The notes below the pieces were generated by a model. It saw nothing but the letters and a program-made list of their open reading frames with translations, had not been told where the DNA came from and made no database searches. Made by a program: the position numbers and the translations under genes. 10,671 nucleotides of DNA from Pseudomonadota bacterium (GTDB lineage: Bacteria > Pseudomonadota > Alphaproteobacteria > Acetobacterales > Acetobacteraceae): positions 1 to 10,671 of the forward strand of contig JAJZVS010000099.1 of the NCBI GenBank assembly GCA_021845555.1. The letters run 5' to 3'. Shown here in pieces: positions 1 to 7,053 of the stretch. Numbering within the stretch: the first letter of the stretch is position 1; the number at the start of each line of letters is the position of its first letter.

Positions 1-1108
1 TGGAAATCGCGATCGTGGCCGGCACCGCGAGCAGCGCCACCAGGGTGACGCGCCAGGAGCGCAGGAAGGCGAGCAGCACGCAGCCGGCGAGCACGAGGCC
101 GATCAGCACCGCGTCGCGCACGCTGGCGGCCGATTGCGTCACCAGGACCGACTGGTCGTACCAGCTGCGCACGGCGATGCCGGGCGGCATGGGGAAGCGC
201 GCCAGGGTCGCGCGCACCGCGGCGGCGATGCGCACGGCATTGCCGCTCGGCTGCTCATAGACGTTGAACAGCACGGCGGGCTTGCCGTCCTGCGTCACCC
301 GCACCCATTGCGGCACGAAGCTCCGGGTGACGGTGGCGACGTCGCCTACCGTGGTGACGCCGCCCGGTCCGGCGGAAACCACCGTGTTGCGGATCTGGCG
401 CAGCCGCGTGATGGTGTCGTTGACCAGCACCAGATACAGCTTGTCGTGATCCTGCAACCGCCCGACCGCGCTGAGCACTCCCGCGCGGTGCAGCGCGTCC
501 GCCACGTCCGACAGCGCCAGGCCGCGCGCGGCCAGGAGATGCGGATCGACCAGCACATGCACTTCCGGCGTTTCGCCGCCGTCCACGCCGACGCGCTTCA
601 CGCCGGGGATCGCCGCCAGCAGCGGCGCGATCTGGAAGCGCACGAGTTCGCGCAGCCGGTCCGGCGGTACGGTGGCGGAGGTCAGACCATAGGAGATGAT
701 CGGGAAGGTGGTCGGATCCATGCGCAGGACGGCGGCGGTGGTGCCAGGCGGCAGATCCGGCATCACGTCGTTGATCGCCTGCTGTACTTCCAGCGTGGTC
801 TGGATCATGTCCCGACCCCAGCCGAAGTCGAGCTGCACCTGGGCCGACCCGCGCGAGGTGGTGGAACGCACCGCGCGCAGTCCGGGCACCGAGCGTACCG
901 CTTCCTCCACCTTGCGGGTGACCAGCAGCACCATCTGGCTGGCCGGCCGGTCGCCCGCCGACAGCTCGATGCGCACGCGCGGGAACGACACCTGCGGAAA
1001 CAGCCCGACCGGCAGCAGCACGGCGGCATAGACGCCCGCCAGCGTCAGGGCGGCCATCACCAGCAGGATGGCGCGGCGGTGCCGCTCGACCAGATCGGTG
1101 AAGCGCAT
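1..1108 (-). CDS. RND efflux pump, inner-membrane permease subunit (N-terminal part, cut by window edge)
   Basis: This is the proton-driven inner-membrane pump of a tripartite efflux complex. About 369 codons are visible out of the roughly 1,030 usual for the family. The reading frame stays open to the left edge. The first residues (MRFTDLVERHRR) lead into a first membrane helix at about residues 13-33, followed by the RND landmark LPVGLFPQVSFP (about 32-43). A long periplasmic porter region follows, and a second hydrophobic stretch starts near residue 330 (VLIGLVLAGCVLLAF). The start ATG shares one base with the adaptor stop (TGATG). No good Shine-Dalgarno sequence precedes it, so translation probably depends on coupling. 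The proton-relay helix and the substrate-defining residues lie outside the window, so metal, drug or other substrate cannot be decided. The adaptor lacks the Met- or His-rich N-terminus of many metal systems, which mildly argues against copper or silver export. Confidence 0.95.
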   Translation of the reverse strand, partial: MRFTDLVERHRRAILLVMAALTLAGVYAAVLLPVGLFPQVSFPRVRIELSAGDRPASQMVLLVTRKVEEAVRSVPGLRAVRSTTSRGSAQVQLDFGWGRDMIQTTLEVQQAINDVMPDLPPGTTAAVLRMDPTTFPIISYGLTSATVPPDRLRELVRFQIAPLLAAIPGVKRVGVDGGETPEVHVLVDPHLLAARGLALSDVADALHRAGVLSAVGRLQDHDKLYLVLVNDTITRLRQIRNTVVSAGPGGVTTVGDVATVTRSFVPQWVRVTQDGKPAVLFNVYEQPSGNAVRIAAAVRATLARFPMPPGIAVRSWYDQSVLVTQSAASVRDAVLIGLVLAGCVLLAFLRSWRVTLVALLAVPATIAIS

Positions 1109-2190
1109 CAGCGGGCCGTGGGGGAGGGGGCGGAAGCGGGCGAGGGGGCGAGGCGCACCGCCATGCCGGGGGAAAGCTGGTAGTTGCCCGTGGTCACCAG
1201 CGGTCGTTTCGGATCCACCGGCCCGGCCACGACGCTGCGCGCGCCGTGCTCGCCGAGCACGCGCACGCCGACCCGCACCGCGTGGCCGCGCGCGACCTGG
1301 AACACGGCGGGGCCTTCGGCGTCGGTCAGCACCGCGTCGCGCGGCACGATCCAGCCGGCGTGTTCGCCCACGCGGATCACCGCGCGGTAGCTCTCCCCGC
1401 CGAGCGGATCGCCCGCCCGCACGTCGATCACGGTATCGACCAGATGGGTGCGCGGATCGATCATCGCTGAGACCACCCGCACCGTTCCGGCCAACGTGGC
1501 GCCACCGCCGAGCGGGATCAGCCGCGCCGGCTGGCCGGGCCGCAGCTGTGCTTGCGCCGCCGGATCGATCCCGACCGTGACCACCAGCCCGCCCTGGCGG
1601 TTGAGCGTGAGCAGCGGCGCGTTCGCCGCCACCAGCTGACCCTGGGTGACCGCGACGGCGGCCACGAACCCGGCGAAGGGCGCGCGCAGCACCTGTACCG
1701 GCACGCCGCCGCCCTCGCGCCGCAGTGCCTCCAGCGTCGCCGTGGCGTCTGCCACCGCGCGGTCTGCCTGGGCGAGCTGATCCTGGGTCGCCAGGTGCTG
1801 CGCACGCAGTTGCGCGGTATGCGCGCGCTCGCCGCGCGCCAGGGCCAGCGCGGTGCGCGCCTGGCGCAGTTGCGCGACCACCGCGGGGGCCGCGGCGATC
1901 GTCAGCAGCGGGGCGCCCTTCGCCACCGTCTCGCCCTGGGTCACGTCGAGCCGGGCGATTTCCCCGGCATGCTGGACCGCCAGCGCGACGCTGGCGCCCG
2001 GCGCCGGGCGGGCGGTGCCGTAGCCGGTGACGGTCGCGGGCAGCACGCCCCGCCGCGGCGTCTCGGTCGTGACCAGAGCGGACGGCGCCGGTCTCGAAGG
2101 CGTCGGTCCCGAAGGCGTCGGCGCGGCGGCGGCCATCGGCGCCAGTGCCAGCAGCGCCAGCACGCCCAGCCTTGCGGCGCGCCGGCTCAA
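1108..2190 (-). CDS. RND efflux periplasmic adaptor subunit (membrane fusion protein, HlyD/AcrA type), TTG start
   Basis: A 360-residue adaptor that would bridge the inner-membrane pump and the outer-membrane channel. I start it at TTG 2190: this overlaps the channel gene's stop as TTGA, has GGAG eight bases upstream, and gives a clean signal peptide (LGVLALLALAPMAAAA, cleavage near residue 23). No lipobox cysteine is seen. A proline/serine linker follows (about 24-38). Then come one lipoyl half (about 70-100), an alpha-helical hairpin (about 101-160), the second lipoyl half with RAPFAGFV (169-176), a beta-barrel domain (about 203-275, including IDPRTHLVDT) and a membrane-proximal domain (about 280-350). 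The C-terminus is a short Pro/Ser/Ala tail. The same frame is open far upstream through the channel gene, but that part reads as meaningless Arg/Ala-rich sequence. GTG within the signal peptide is a less likely alternative start. Confidence 0.93.
   Translation of the reverse strand: MSRRAARLGVLALLALAPMAAAAPTPSGPTPSRPAPSALVTTETPRRGVLPATVTGYGTARPAPGASVALAVQHAGEIARLDVTQGETVAKGAPLLTIAAAPAVVAQLRQARTALALARGERAHTAQLRAQHLATQDQLAQADRAVADATATLEALRREGGGVPVQVLRAPFAGFVAAVAVTQGQLVAANAPLLTLNRQGGLVVTVGIDPAAQAQLRPGQPARLIPLGGGATLAGTVRVVSAMIDPRTHLVDTVIDVRAGDPLGGESYRAVIRVGEHAGWIVPRDAVLTDAEGPAVFQVARGHAVRVGVRVLGEHGARSVVAGPVDPKRPLVTTGNYQLSPGMAVRLAPSPASAPSPTAR
2090..2119. repeat. 15-bp tandem duplication in the adaptor's signal-proximal linker
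   Basis: Two adjacent 15-base units, GGTCTCGAAGGCGTC (2090-2104) and GGTCCCGAAGGCGTC (2105-2119), differ at one position. They encode the repeated Pro/Ser/Gly linker just after the adaptor's signal peptide (the PTPSG- and PTPSR-like repeats). The duplication keeps frame, so it only changes linker length. Confidence 0.75.
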
Positions 2191-3554
2191 GACCGCGGCT
2201 CCGCCGGCGCCGCCAGCCGGACCGTCGGCATGCCGGCGCCGGTCAGCGTCGCCATCGCCACCTGCTGTTCCCGCAGGCTCTGTTCCAGCGCGAGAATCTG
2301 CTGTTCGGTCTCGATCCGCGTGGTGACGAAATCGACATAGGCGCGCTCGGTCAGGTTGCCGGCACGGAACGCGGCGGTGGCGGCGTCGGCGATGCGCGCG
2401 GTGGTCGCCAGATGGCGGCGGGCCAGGCGCAACTGGCGCCGCAGCAGCGCGCTGTCGGCCGCCATGGCGCGCACCTCCCCGATCGCTGTCGCCAGCCGGG
2501 CTGCGTATTCCGCGTGCAGCTGTCGCCGCGTGGCGCGTGCCAGCGCGATCTTGCCCTGGTTGCGGTCGAACACCGGCAGATCGAGCGTGATCTGCGGCCC
2601 GATCGAGCGCACGCCGCCAGTGTCGGACCCGCTCGTGAACCCGATCGTGAGGCGCGGGAACTGCCCCAGGATGGCCGCGCGCACCCGCGCGTCCTGCGCC
2701 CGGTAGCCGAGCCGCAGCGCCAGCAGATCGGGCCGGCGTTCGGGCAGCGTCGGCAGCGAGGCCAGCACCGCGGCCGGGGGGACCGCCGGCAGGTCGAGCC
2801 GGGGCGCGAGCGGCAGGGCCGCGCCGGGAGCGAGGCCGAGCAGCGCCGCCAACTGGTGCCGGCGCGTCTGCTGCAATTGGTCGAGCGCGTCGATCTGCCG
2901 CTCCGTCGTGGTGAGCGCGGCGAGATCGGGGGAGACTGCGGTGAGGCTGGCGTTGCCCTCGGCGACCGCCGCGCGGGTGGCGGCGTAGCGATGCGCCAGT
3001 AAGGCGCGCGCCTGCCGCAGCAGCCGCCCCAGCCGCGCGCCCTCCACCAGATCGACCGTCAGCAGCCGCGCTTGGCCGATCACTTGCCATTCCTGCCACA
3101 GCAGCGAGGCATCGACCTGGCCAGCTTCGGCCCGCGCGGCTTGCAGGCGGGGTCGGAGCGTGACGAGGGCTTGCAGGTCCTGGCTCAGCCCCACGCTCCA
3201 GCCGGTGGTGGTGCCGGGGCCGCCGATCACCGGGGTGACGGCAGCGGACAGCGTGGGATTGGGCAGGATGCCGGCGTCCAGCACCTGCGCGCGCGCCACG
3301 CCGAGGCTGGCGCGGGCCGCGCGCAGCGTCGGGTCGTTTTCCACCGCGAGCGCGGCCACCTCCGGCACCGAGAGCGGGGGGCGCAGCGCGCCGGCGTGGT
3401 GCAGATCGTGCCACGAGGCGGCGAGCCGCGGGGCGGTGGGCAGCGGCAGCGGCCGATAGGCGGCGCAGCCGGCGAGCAGGGCCAGCAGCCCGGCCGGAAC
3501 CGCTTGGCGCGTCCGGCGCGGGAGCCGGCGCAGCGTTGCGGTCGATCGGGTCAT
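2187..3554 (-). CDS. Outer-membrane efflux channel lipoprotein (TolC/NodT family)
   Basis: A 455-residue outer-membrane factor, the exit duct of the efflux complex. I start it at ATG 3554 because GGAAGG lies about seven bases upstream and the N-terminus then reads as a lipoprotein signal: an arginine-rich n-region, AGLLALLAGC, and lipobox cysteine at residue 30. An in-frame ATG 96 bases further upstream would add sequence read from intergenic DNA. Two outer-membrane-efflux repeats are visible: the first opens at about residue 73 (NDPTLRAARASLG), the second carries ERRPDLLALR (about 272-281), and PVFDRNQGKIA follows at about 327-337. These are hallmark segments of the family. Length is normal. 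It is the first gene of the three-gene efflux operon and overlaps the adaptor start. Confidence 0.95.
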   Translation of the reverse strand: MTRSTATLRRLPRRTRQAVPAGLLALLAGCAAYRPLPLPTAPRLAASWHDLHHAGALRPPLSVPEVAALAVENDPTLRAARASLGVARAQVLDAGILPNPTLSAAVTPVIGGPGTTTGWSVGLSQDLQALVTLRPRLQAARAEAGQVDASLLWQEWQVIGQARLLTVDLVEGARLGRLLRQARALLAHRYAATRAAVAEGNASLTAVSPDLAALTTTERQIDALDQLQQTRRHQLAALLGLAPGAALPLAPRLDLPAVPPAAVLASLPTLPERRPDLLALRLGYRAQDARVRAAILGQFPRLTIGFTSGSDTGGVRSIGPQITLDLPVFDRNQGKIALARATRRQLHAEYAARLATAIGEVRAMAADSALLRRQLRLARRHLATTARIADAATAAFRAGNLTERAYVDFVTTRIETEQQILALEQSLREQQVAMATLTGAGMPTVRLAAPAEPRS

Positions 3555-3590
3555 GCGGCGCCTTCCGTTGTGCGGGGCCTCTCTAGCGGT

Positions 3591-3613
3591 CCCAACATTA
3601 CCGAATGGTTGGG
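3591..3613. promoter_or_regulatory. Operator-like dyad upstream of the efflux operon
   Basis: A perfect 6-bp inverted repeat, CCCAAC-N11-GTTGGG, centred about 48 bp upstream of the channel gene's ATG. With a one-base offset the arms extend inward (ATT/AAT). A minus-strand -10-like TAGAGA lies just downstream (3585-3580) and a TAATGT-like hexamer sits within the dyad. The position and the spacing of the arms suit a dimeric repressor such as a TetR-family regulator. That is inference: no regulator gene is in the window and no clear -35 was found. Confidence 0.4.
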
Positions 3614-3642
3614 TCGATCTTCCCTCTGCTTCATGCCCCCAC

Positions 3643-3690
3643 GGGGTCATCCCCTGGGGTCATCCCCCAGCGGCTCATCCCCTTGGGGGC
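3643..3690. terminator. Cluster of G/C hairpins between aminotransferase and efflux operon (possible terminator)
   Basis: TCATCCCC occurs three times (3647-3654, 3660-3667, 3675-3682), the first two preceded by GGGG. The best stem is CTGGGG/CCCCAG (3654-3659 with 3665-3670, five-base loop). A second stem, GGGG/CCCC, is at 3643-3654, and CCCCTTGGGG lies at 3679-3688. The block sits 40 bp past the aminotransferase stop on that gene's strand. It could end aminotransferase transcripts, but no run of U follows, so a classic intrinsic terminator is not shown. Confidence 0.35.
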
Positions 3691-3729
3691 GGGCCCGCTT
3701 CCCACCGCGAACCGCGCGCGATCCCGCGC

Positions 3730-4923
3730 TCAGGCGCTGCGCCGTGCCGTGCTCCCCTGCGCGGCGAGCCAGGCGCCGATCCGGCCCACCGCTTCCTTCA
3801 GCGCATCGAGGCTGGCGGCATAGGAGAAGCGGATGTTGCCGTCGCCCAGCGCGCCGAAACTGGTGCCGGAGACGGTGGCGATGCCGGCCTCGTCCAGCAG
3901 CCGCGTCTGCACGGTGCGGGAATCGAATCCGGTGCCGGTGATGTTGGGGAAGGCATAGAACGCGCCGCCGGGCGTGGCGCAGCGGAACCCCGGCAGGGCG
4001 TTCAGCGCCGGCACGATATAGGCGCGCCGCTCTGCGAACGCTTCCATCATGCGCGCCACCGGCTCGCGCGGGCCGGTCATCGCCGCGATGCCGGCAAATT
4101 GCGCCGAGGCGTTCACGCAGGAATGGGAATTGATCGCGAGGCGTTCCGCATGCGGAAACAGCGCCTTCGGCCACACGCCGTAGCCGAGCCGCCAGCCGGT
4201 CATCGCGTAAGTCTTGCTCCAGCCGTCGAGCAGGATCAGCCGGTCCTCGAGCTCCGGATAGGTGGTCAGGCTGACATGGGCGCCTTCGTAGAGCATCTCG
4301 CCGTAGATTTCATCCGACATGATCGTCACGTCCGGATAGCGGGCGAGGCCCGCTACCAGCCGGTCGATCTCGGCCTTCGGCGCCACGCCGCCGGTGGGAT
4401 TGCCGGGGCTGTTCAGGATCAGCAGCCGGGTGCGCGGGGTGATCTGGCCGAGGACTTCCTCGGCGTCGAAGGAGAATCCCTTGCTCTCGTGCAGGCGCAT
4501 TGGCACCGGGGTGGCACCGGAGAAGCGGATCACGCTCTCGTAGATCGGAAAACCGGGGTTGGGATAGATGATCTCCGCGCCCGGTTCGCCGAACATCATG
4601 ATGGCGAAGAACATCGTCACCTTGCCGCCGGGCACCACCAGCACGCGCTCCGGCGAGATCTCCACGCCGTGGCGGCGGTGCAGATCGGCCGCCACCGCCT
4701 CGCGCAGCGGCAGGATGCCGTTCGCCGGGGTGTAGCCGTGATGCCCGTCGGCCAGCGCCTTCATGCCCGCCTCGACGATATGGGCGGGGGTTTTGAAGTC
4801 GGGCTGGCCGATGCCGAGGTTGATGATGTTGCGGCCCTGGCGTTGCAGCGCGGTCGCCCGCGCGAGCACTTCGAAGGCGGATTCGGTGCCGAGTTGGCTC
4901 ATGCGCGCGGCCAGGATGGGCAT
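3730..4923 (-). CDS. Class I/II PLP-dependent aminotransferase (aspartate aminotransferase-like, I-gamma type)
   Basis: A 397-residue cytosolic transaminase of fold type I. The catalytic lysine is K237 in SKTYAMTGWRLGY. NSPGNPTG (171-178) supplies the asparagine that contacts the cofactor ring. SDEIYGE (203-209) carries the aspartate and tyrosine that bind PLP. R245 follows the lysine loop, and R365 in GNIRFSYA should bind the substrate alpha-carboxylate. K101 in GGKVTMF aligns with the lysine that, in I-gamma aspartate aminotransferases, recognises an acidic side chain. This favours aspartate/glutamate-type substrates but does not prove it. The start at 4923 has AAGGA eight bases upstream; M8 is a weaker alternative. 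Length is normal. Neighbours give no pathway clue, so the exact amino donor (aspartate, prephenate or other) stays open. Confidence 0.94.
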   Translation of the reverse strand: MPILAARMSQLGTESAFEVLARATALQRQGRNIINLGIGQPDFKTPAHIVEAGMKALADGHHGYTPANGILPLREAVAADLHRRHGVEISPERVLVVPGGKVTMFFAIMMFGEPGAEIIYPNPGFPIYESVIRFSGATPVPMRLHESKGFSFDAEEVLGQITPRTRLLILNSPGNPTGGVAPKAEIDRLVAGLARYPDVTIMSDEIYGEMLYEGAHVSLTTYPELEDRLILLDGWSKTYAMTGWRLGYGVWPKALFPHAERLAINSHSCVNASAQFAGIAAMTGPREPVARMMEAFAERRAYIVPALNALPGFRCATPGGAFYAFPNITGTGFDSRTVQTRLLDEAGIATVSGTSFGALGDGNIRFSYAASLDALKEAVGRIGAWLAAQGSTARRSA

Positions 4924-5030
4924 GGTCTTGGTCCTTCCGGAAAGGGGCGGCGGCCGGGCGTGCGTCCGGGCCGGCGGCGGGACGGCGGCAATCCGGCGGG
5001 GCGCCGGCCGCGTGGGGCGATCGGGCGGGG

Positions 5031-5059
5031 AAAGTCCCGATCCGGGCGGGCTTTGTCAA
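5031..5059 (-). promoter_or_regulatory. Candidate promoter for the aminotransferase
   Basis: Reading the minus strand, TTGACA (5059-5054) is a perfect -35 hexamer. A 17-bp gap leads to GACTTT (5036-5031), a poor -10 that keeps only the second A and last T of the consensus. This would start a transcript about 100 bases before the aminotransferase ATG. The -35 match is strong and the -10 weak, so this is tentative. Confidence 0.4.
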
Positions 5060-5126
5060 ATCCGGTTGGCACCCTGACAGGCTATCGCTCGAACGCCGCC
5101 TCCCTGCCCGCCTGGTGGCGTGGGGT

Positions 5127-5154
5127 CACGTCTCCTGCGGCAGCGGGAGACGTG
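5127..5154. repeat. Strong hairpin upstream of the antiporter
   Basis: Perfect 9-bp inverted repeat CACGTCTCC / GGAGACGTG (5127-5135 with 5146-5154). Three more inner pairs (one G-T) can form, leaving a GGCA tetraloop. It lies 63 bp before the antiporter ATG in the divergent intergenic region. No T-run follows on either strand. It may be a leader structure, a protein-binding dyad or an intergenic repeat element. Confidence 0.6.
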
Positions 5155-5171
5155 AAGCTGCGCCGGCAGCA

Positions 5172-5215
5172 CGCCGCGCTCGGCAAAACGCGGCGGGTTG
5201 CTGCTAAACCCCGCG
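5172..5215 (+). promoter_or_regulatory. Competing hairpins directly before the antiporter start
   Basis: CGCCGCG (5172-5178) pairs perfectly with CGCGGCG (5189-5195). The same CGCGG segment can instead take part in a stem ending at the start codon: GGGTT (5195-5199) with AACCC (5207-5211), extended with small bulges by 5189-5193 against CCGCG up to 5215. The two folds exclude each other. No Shine-Dalgarno sequence is visible before ATG 5217. A regulatory role is speculative in DNA this GC-rich. Confidence 0.3.
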
Positions 5216-5216
5216 C

Positions 5217-7019
5217 ATGGACATCCAACCGCATTTCGCCGCCTTCAAGACGACGCTGATCGTCCTCGGCGCCGCCGCGCTGGTGATCCCGCTGTTCCAT
5301 CGCCTGCGGGTCAGCACCGCGCTCGGCTTCCTGCTGGTGGGCGTGGCGGTCGGCCCGTTCGGCTTCGGCCGGCTGGTCGGGCGGCTTCCGGTGCTCGCCT
5401 ACGTGACGATCGGCGATCCGGCGGCGATCGCTCCGCTCGCCGGGTTCGGCGTCGTGCTGCTGATGTTCATGATCGGGCTGGAGCTTTCGTTCTCCCGCCT
5501 CTGGGTCATGCGCCGGCTGGTGTTCGGCCTGGGGCCGCTGCAGGTGCTCGTCTCCGCCGCGCTGCTCGCCGCGGTGGCGCTGCTGGCCGGGCAGGCGGGA
5601 CCGGCGGCGGTGGTGCTGGGCCTTGCCGGGGCGATGTCCTCCACCGCGGTCGGGCTGCAGGTGCTGGCGGAGCGGAAATGGCTCAACACCCGGTTCGGCC
5701 GCGCCGGTTTCGCGGTGCTGCTGTTCCAGGATCTGGCCGTGATGCCGATCCTGTTCGCTCTCGGCCTGCTGGCGCCCGGAGGCTCCGGGGCCGGGTGGCG
5801 CGGGTTGGCGCTGGCCGGCGGGCAGGGGGTGGCGGCGGTGGTGGCGATCATCGTGCTGGGGCGGCTCGCCTTGCGCCCGGTGTTCCGCAGCGTCGCGCGC
5901 ACCCGCAGCCCGGACCTGTTCATGGCCGCCTGCCTGCTGGTGGTGATCGGTGCCGCGCTGCTGACGGCCGCGGCGCATCTGTCGATGGCGCTCGGCGCGC
6001 TGATCGGCGGGCTGCTGCTTGCCGGCACCGAATACCGCCGCGAGGTCGAGGTGATGATCGACCCGTTCAAGGGGTTGCTGGTCGGCGTGTTTCTGATCTC
6101 GGTGGGGATGAGCCTCGATCTCGCCGAGGTCGCCGCCCACCCGGTCGTGGTGCTGGCAGTCTGCCTGGTTCTGCTGGGGGCGAAGCTCGTGGTGGTGGTG
6201 TTGCTGGGGCGGGGCTTCGGGCTGCCCTGGGCCTCCGGCCTGCGCGCCGGGGTGCTGCTCGGGCCGGGCGGGGAGTTCGGCTTCGTGCTGCTGGCGGTTG
6301 CCGCGGGGCAGGGGCTGCTGGCGCCGGAGGTCGCGCGGATGGCTGTGCTGGCGACGGCACTGACCATGGCGGCGATGCCGCTGCTGGCCCAGTTCGGCCA
6401 TCACGCCACGCGCCGGCTGGTGCCGCCGGTGCCGATCGATCCGTCGCTGCTGCCGCCGCTGGTGGCGGACGGCGCGCCCGGCGTGATCGTGGCCGGGTTC
6501 GGCCGGATGGGGCGGATGGTGGCGGCGCTGCTGGAGCACCACCGCATCCCCTATCTGGCGATCGACCGCGATGCCGACTGCGTGGCAAAGCAGCGCGCCG
6601 CCGGCCGCCCGGTGCATTACGGCGACATCACCCATCCCGACCTGCTGCGCCGGATCGGCATCGCCGCCGCCCCGGCGCTGGTGGTCACGCTGGACGATGC
6701 GCAGGCGGTGGATACGCTGGTGGCGGCGGCGCTGGCCGAGCATCCGGGCCTGCGCATCATCGCCCGCGCCCGCGACGCCGCGCATGCTGCGCATCTGTAC
6801 CGGATCGGCGCTTCCAACGCGGTGCCGGAAACGATCGAGGCGAGTCTGCAACTGTCGGAAGCGGTGCTGACCGATCTCGGCGTCCCCGCCGGGCCGGTGA
6901 TCGTGTCGATCCACGAGAAGCGCGCGTCCTTGCAGGCGGAGATCAAGGAGATGGCGCCCACCGCGGCGCCGCGTGGCCTGACCCGCCGCCGGCTGCGCGA
7001 TCTGTTCCCCGAGGGCTGA
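5217..7019 (+). CDS. Kef-type potassium/proton antiporter (CPA2 family) with C-terminal TrkA-N domain
   Basis: A 600-residue inner-membrane monovalent cation:proton antiporter, close in length to E. coli KefB (about 600). Residues 1-395 form about a dozen membrane helices. FQDLAVMP (170-177) holds the Q-D pair (Q171, D172) conserved in Kef carriers, and GLELSFSRLW (87-96) and LLGPGGEFGFVLL (347-359) are also typical. Residues about 421-560 are a Rossmann nucleotide-binding (TrkA-N/RCK) domain with GFGRMG (427-432), the acidic D450 after the second strand, and IIARARD (514-520) as in KefB/KefC. In known Kef proteins this domain gates potassium efflux, under glutathione control in KefB/KefC; whether that holds here cannot be read. 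No TrkA-C domain and no KefF/KefG-like ancillary oxidoreductase gene is adjacent. The first ATG is needed to keep helix 1, although no clear Shine-Dalgarno precedes it. Confidence 0.96.
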   Translation: MDIQPHFAAFKTTLIVLGAAALVIPLFHRLRVSTALGFLLVGVAVGPFGFGRLVGRLPVLAYVTIGDPAAIAPLAGFGVVLLMFMIGLELSFSRLWVMRRLVFGLGPLQVLVSAALLAAVALLAGQAGPAAVVLGLAGAMSSTAVGLQVLAERKWLNTRFGRAGFAVLLFQDLAVMPILFALGLLAPGGSGAGWRGLALAGGQGVAAVVAIIVLGRLALRPVFRSVARTRSPDLFMAACLLVVIGAALLTAAAHLSMALGALIGGLLLAGTEYRREVEVMIDPFKGLLVGVFLISVGMSLDLAEVAAHPVVVLAVCLVLLGAKLVVVVLLGRGFGLPWASGLRAGVLLGPGGEFGFVLLAVAAGQGLLAPEVARMAVLATALTMAAMPLLAQFGHHATRRLVPPVPIDPSLLPPLVADGAPGVIVAGFGRMGRMVAALLEHHRIPYLAIDRDADCVAKQRAAGRPVHYGDITHPDLLRRIGIAAAPALVVTLDDAQAVDTLVAAALAEHPGLRIIARARDAAHAAHLYRIGASNAVPETIEASLQLSEAVLTDLGVPAGPVIVSIHEKRASLQAEIKEMAPTAAPRGLTRRRLRDLFPEG

Positions 7020-7047
7020 CCGGTTCGGTTCCCGAGGGGGCTGACCG
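7004..7047. repeat. Imperfect direct repeat across the antiporter stop codon
   Basis: GTTCCCCGAGGGCTGACCG (7004-7022) recurs as GTTCCCGAGGGGGCTGACCG (7028-7047), five bases apart. The copies differ only in the lengths of the C and G runs. The first copy contains the last codons and TGA stop of the antiporter; the second is non-coding. It looks like a local duplication of the gene's end. Confidence 0.7.
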
Positions 7048-7051
7048 CCCC
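7037..7051. terminator. Short hairpin between convergent genes (weak bidirectional terminator candidate)
   Basis: GGGGC-TGACC-GCCCC forms a 5-bp stem with a 5-base loop in the 34-bp gap between the antiporter stop and the convergent lipoprotein stop. The location is right for a shared terminator, but the stem is short and no T-run follows on either strand. Confidence 0.3.
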
Positions 7052-7053
7052 GC

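Noticed and set aside
2191..3414. Upstream extension of the adaptor frame through the channel gene
   Set aside because: The residues are an Arg/Ala/Gly-rich shadow of the channel gene; the real protein starts with a signal peptide at 2190.
1..3554. Assignment of the efflux operon to copper/silver (Cus) or cobalt-zinc-cadmium (Czc) export
   Set aside because: No Met- or His-rich metal site is visible in the adaptor, and the pump's diagnostic residues lie outside the window.
3555..3650. Longer channel protein starting at ATG 3650
   Set aside because: It would bury the lipoprotein signal 32 residues inside and read through the dyad and promoter region; ATG 3554 has its own ribosome site.
3636..3690. 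CRISPR-like repeat array at the TCATCCCC triplet
   Set aside because: Units are 8-12 bases, spacing is 5-8 bases and irregular, and no cas gene is near.
5066..5082. Sigma-54-like promoter TTGGCACCCTGACAGGC before the antiporter
   Set aside because: The GG and GC elements are 11 rather than 10 bases apart and the downstream TTGC is missing.
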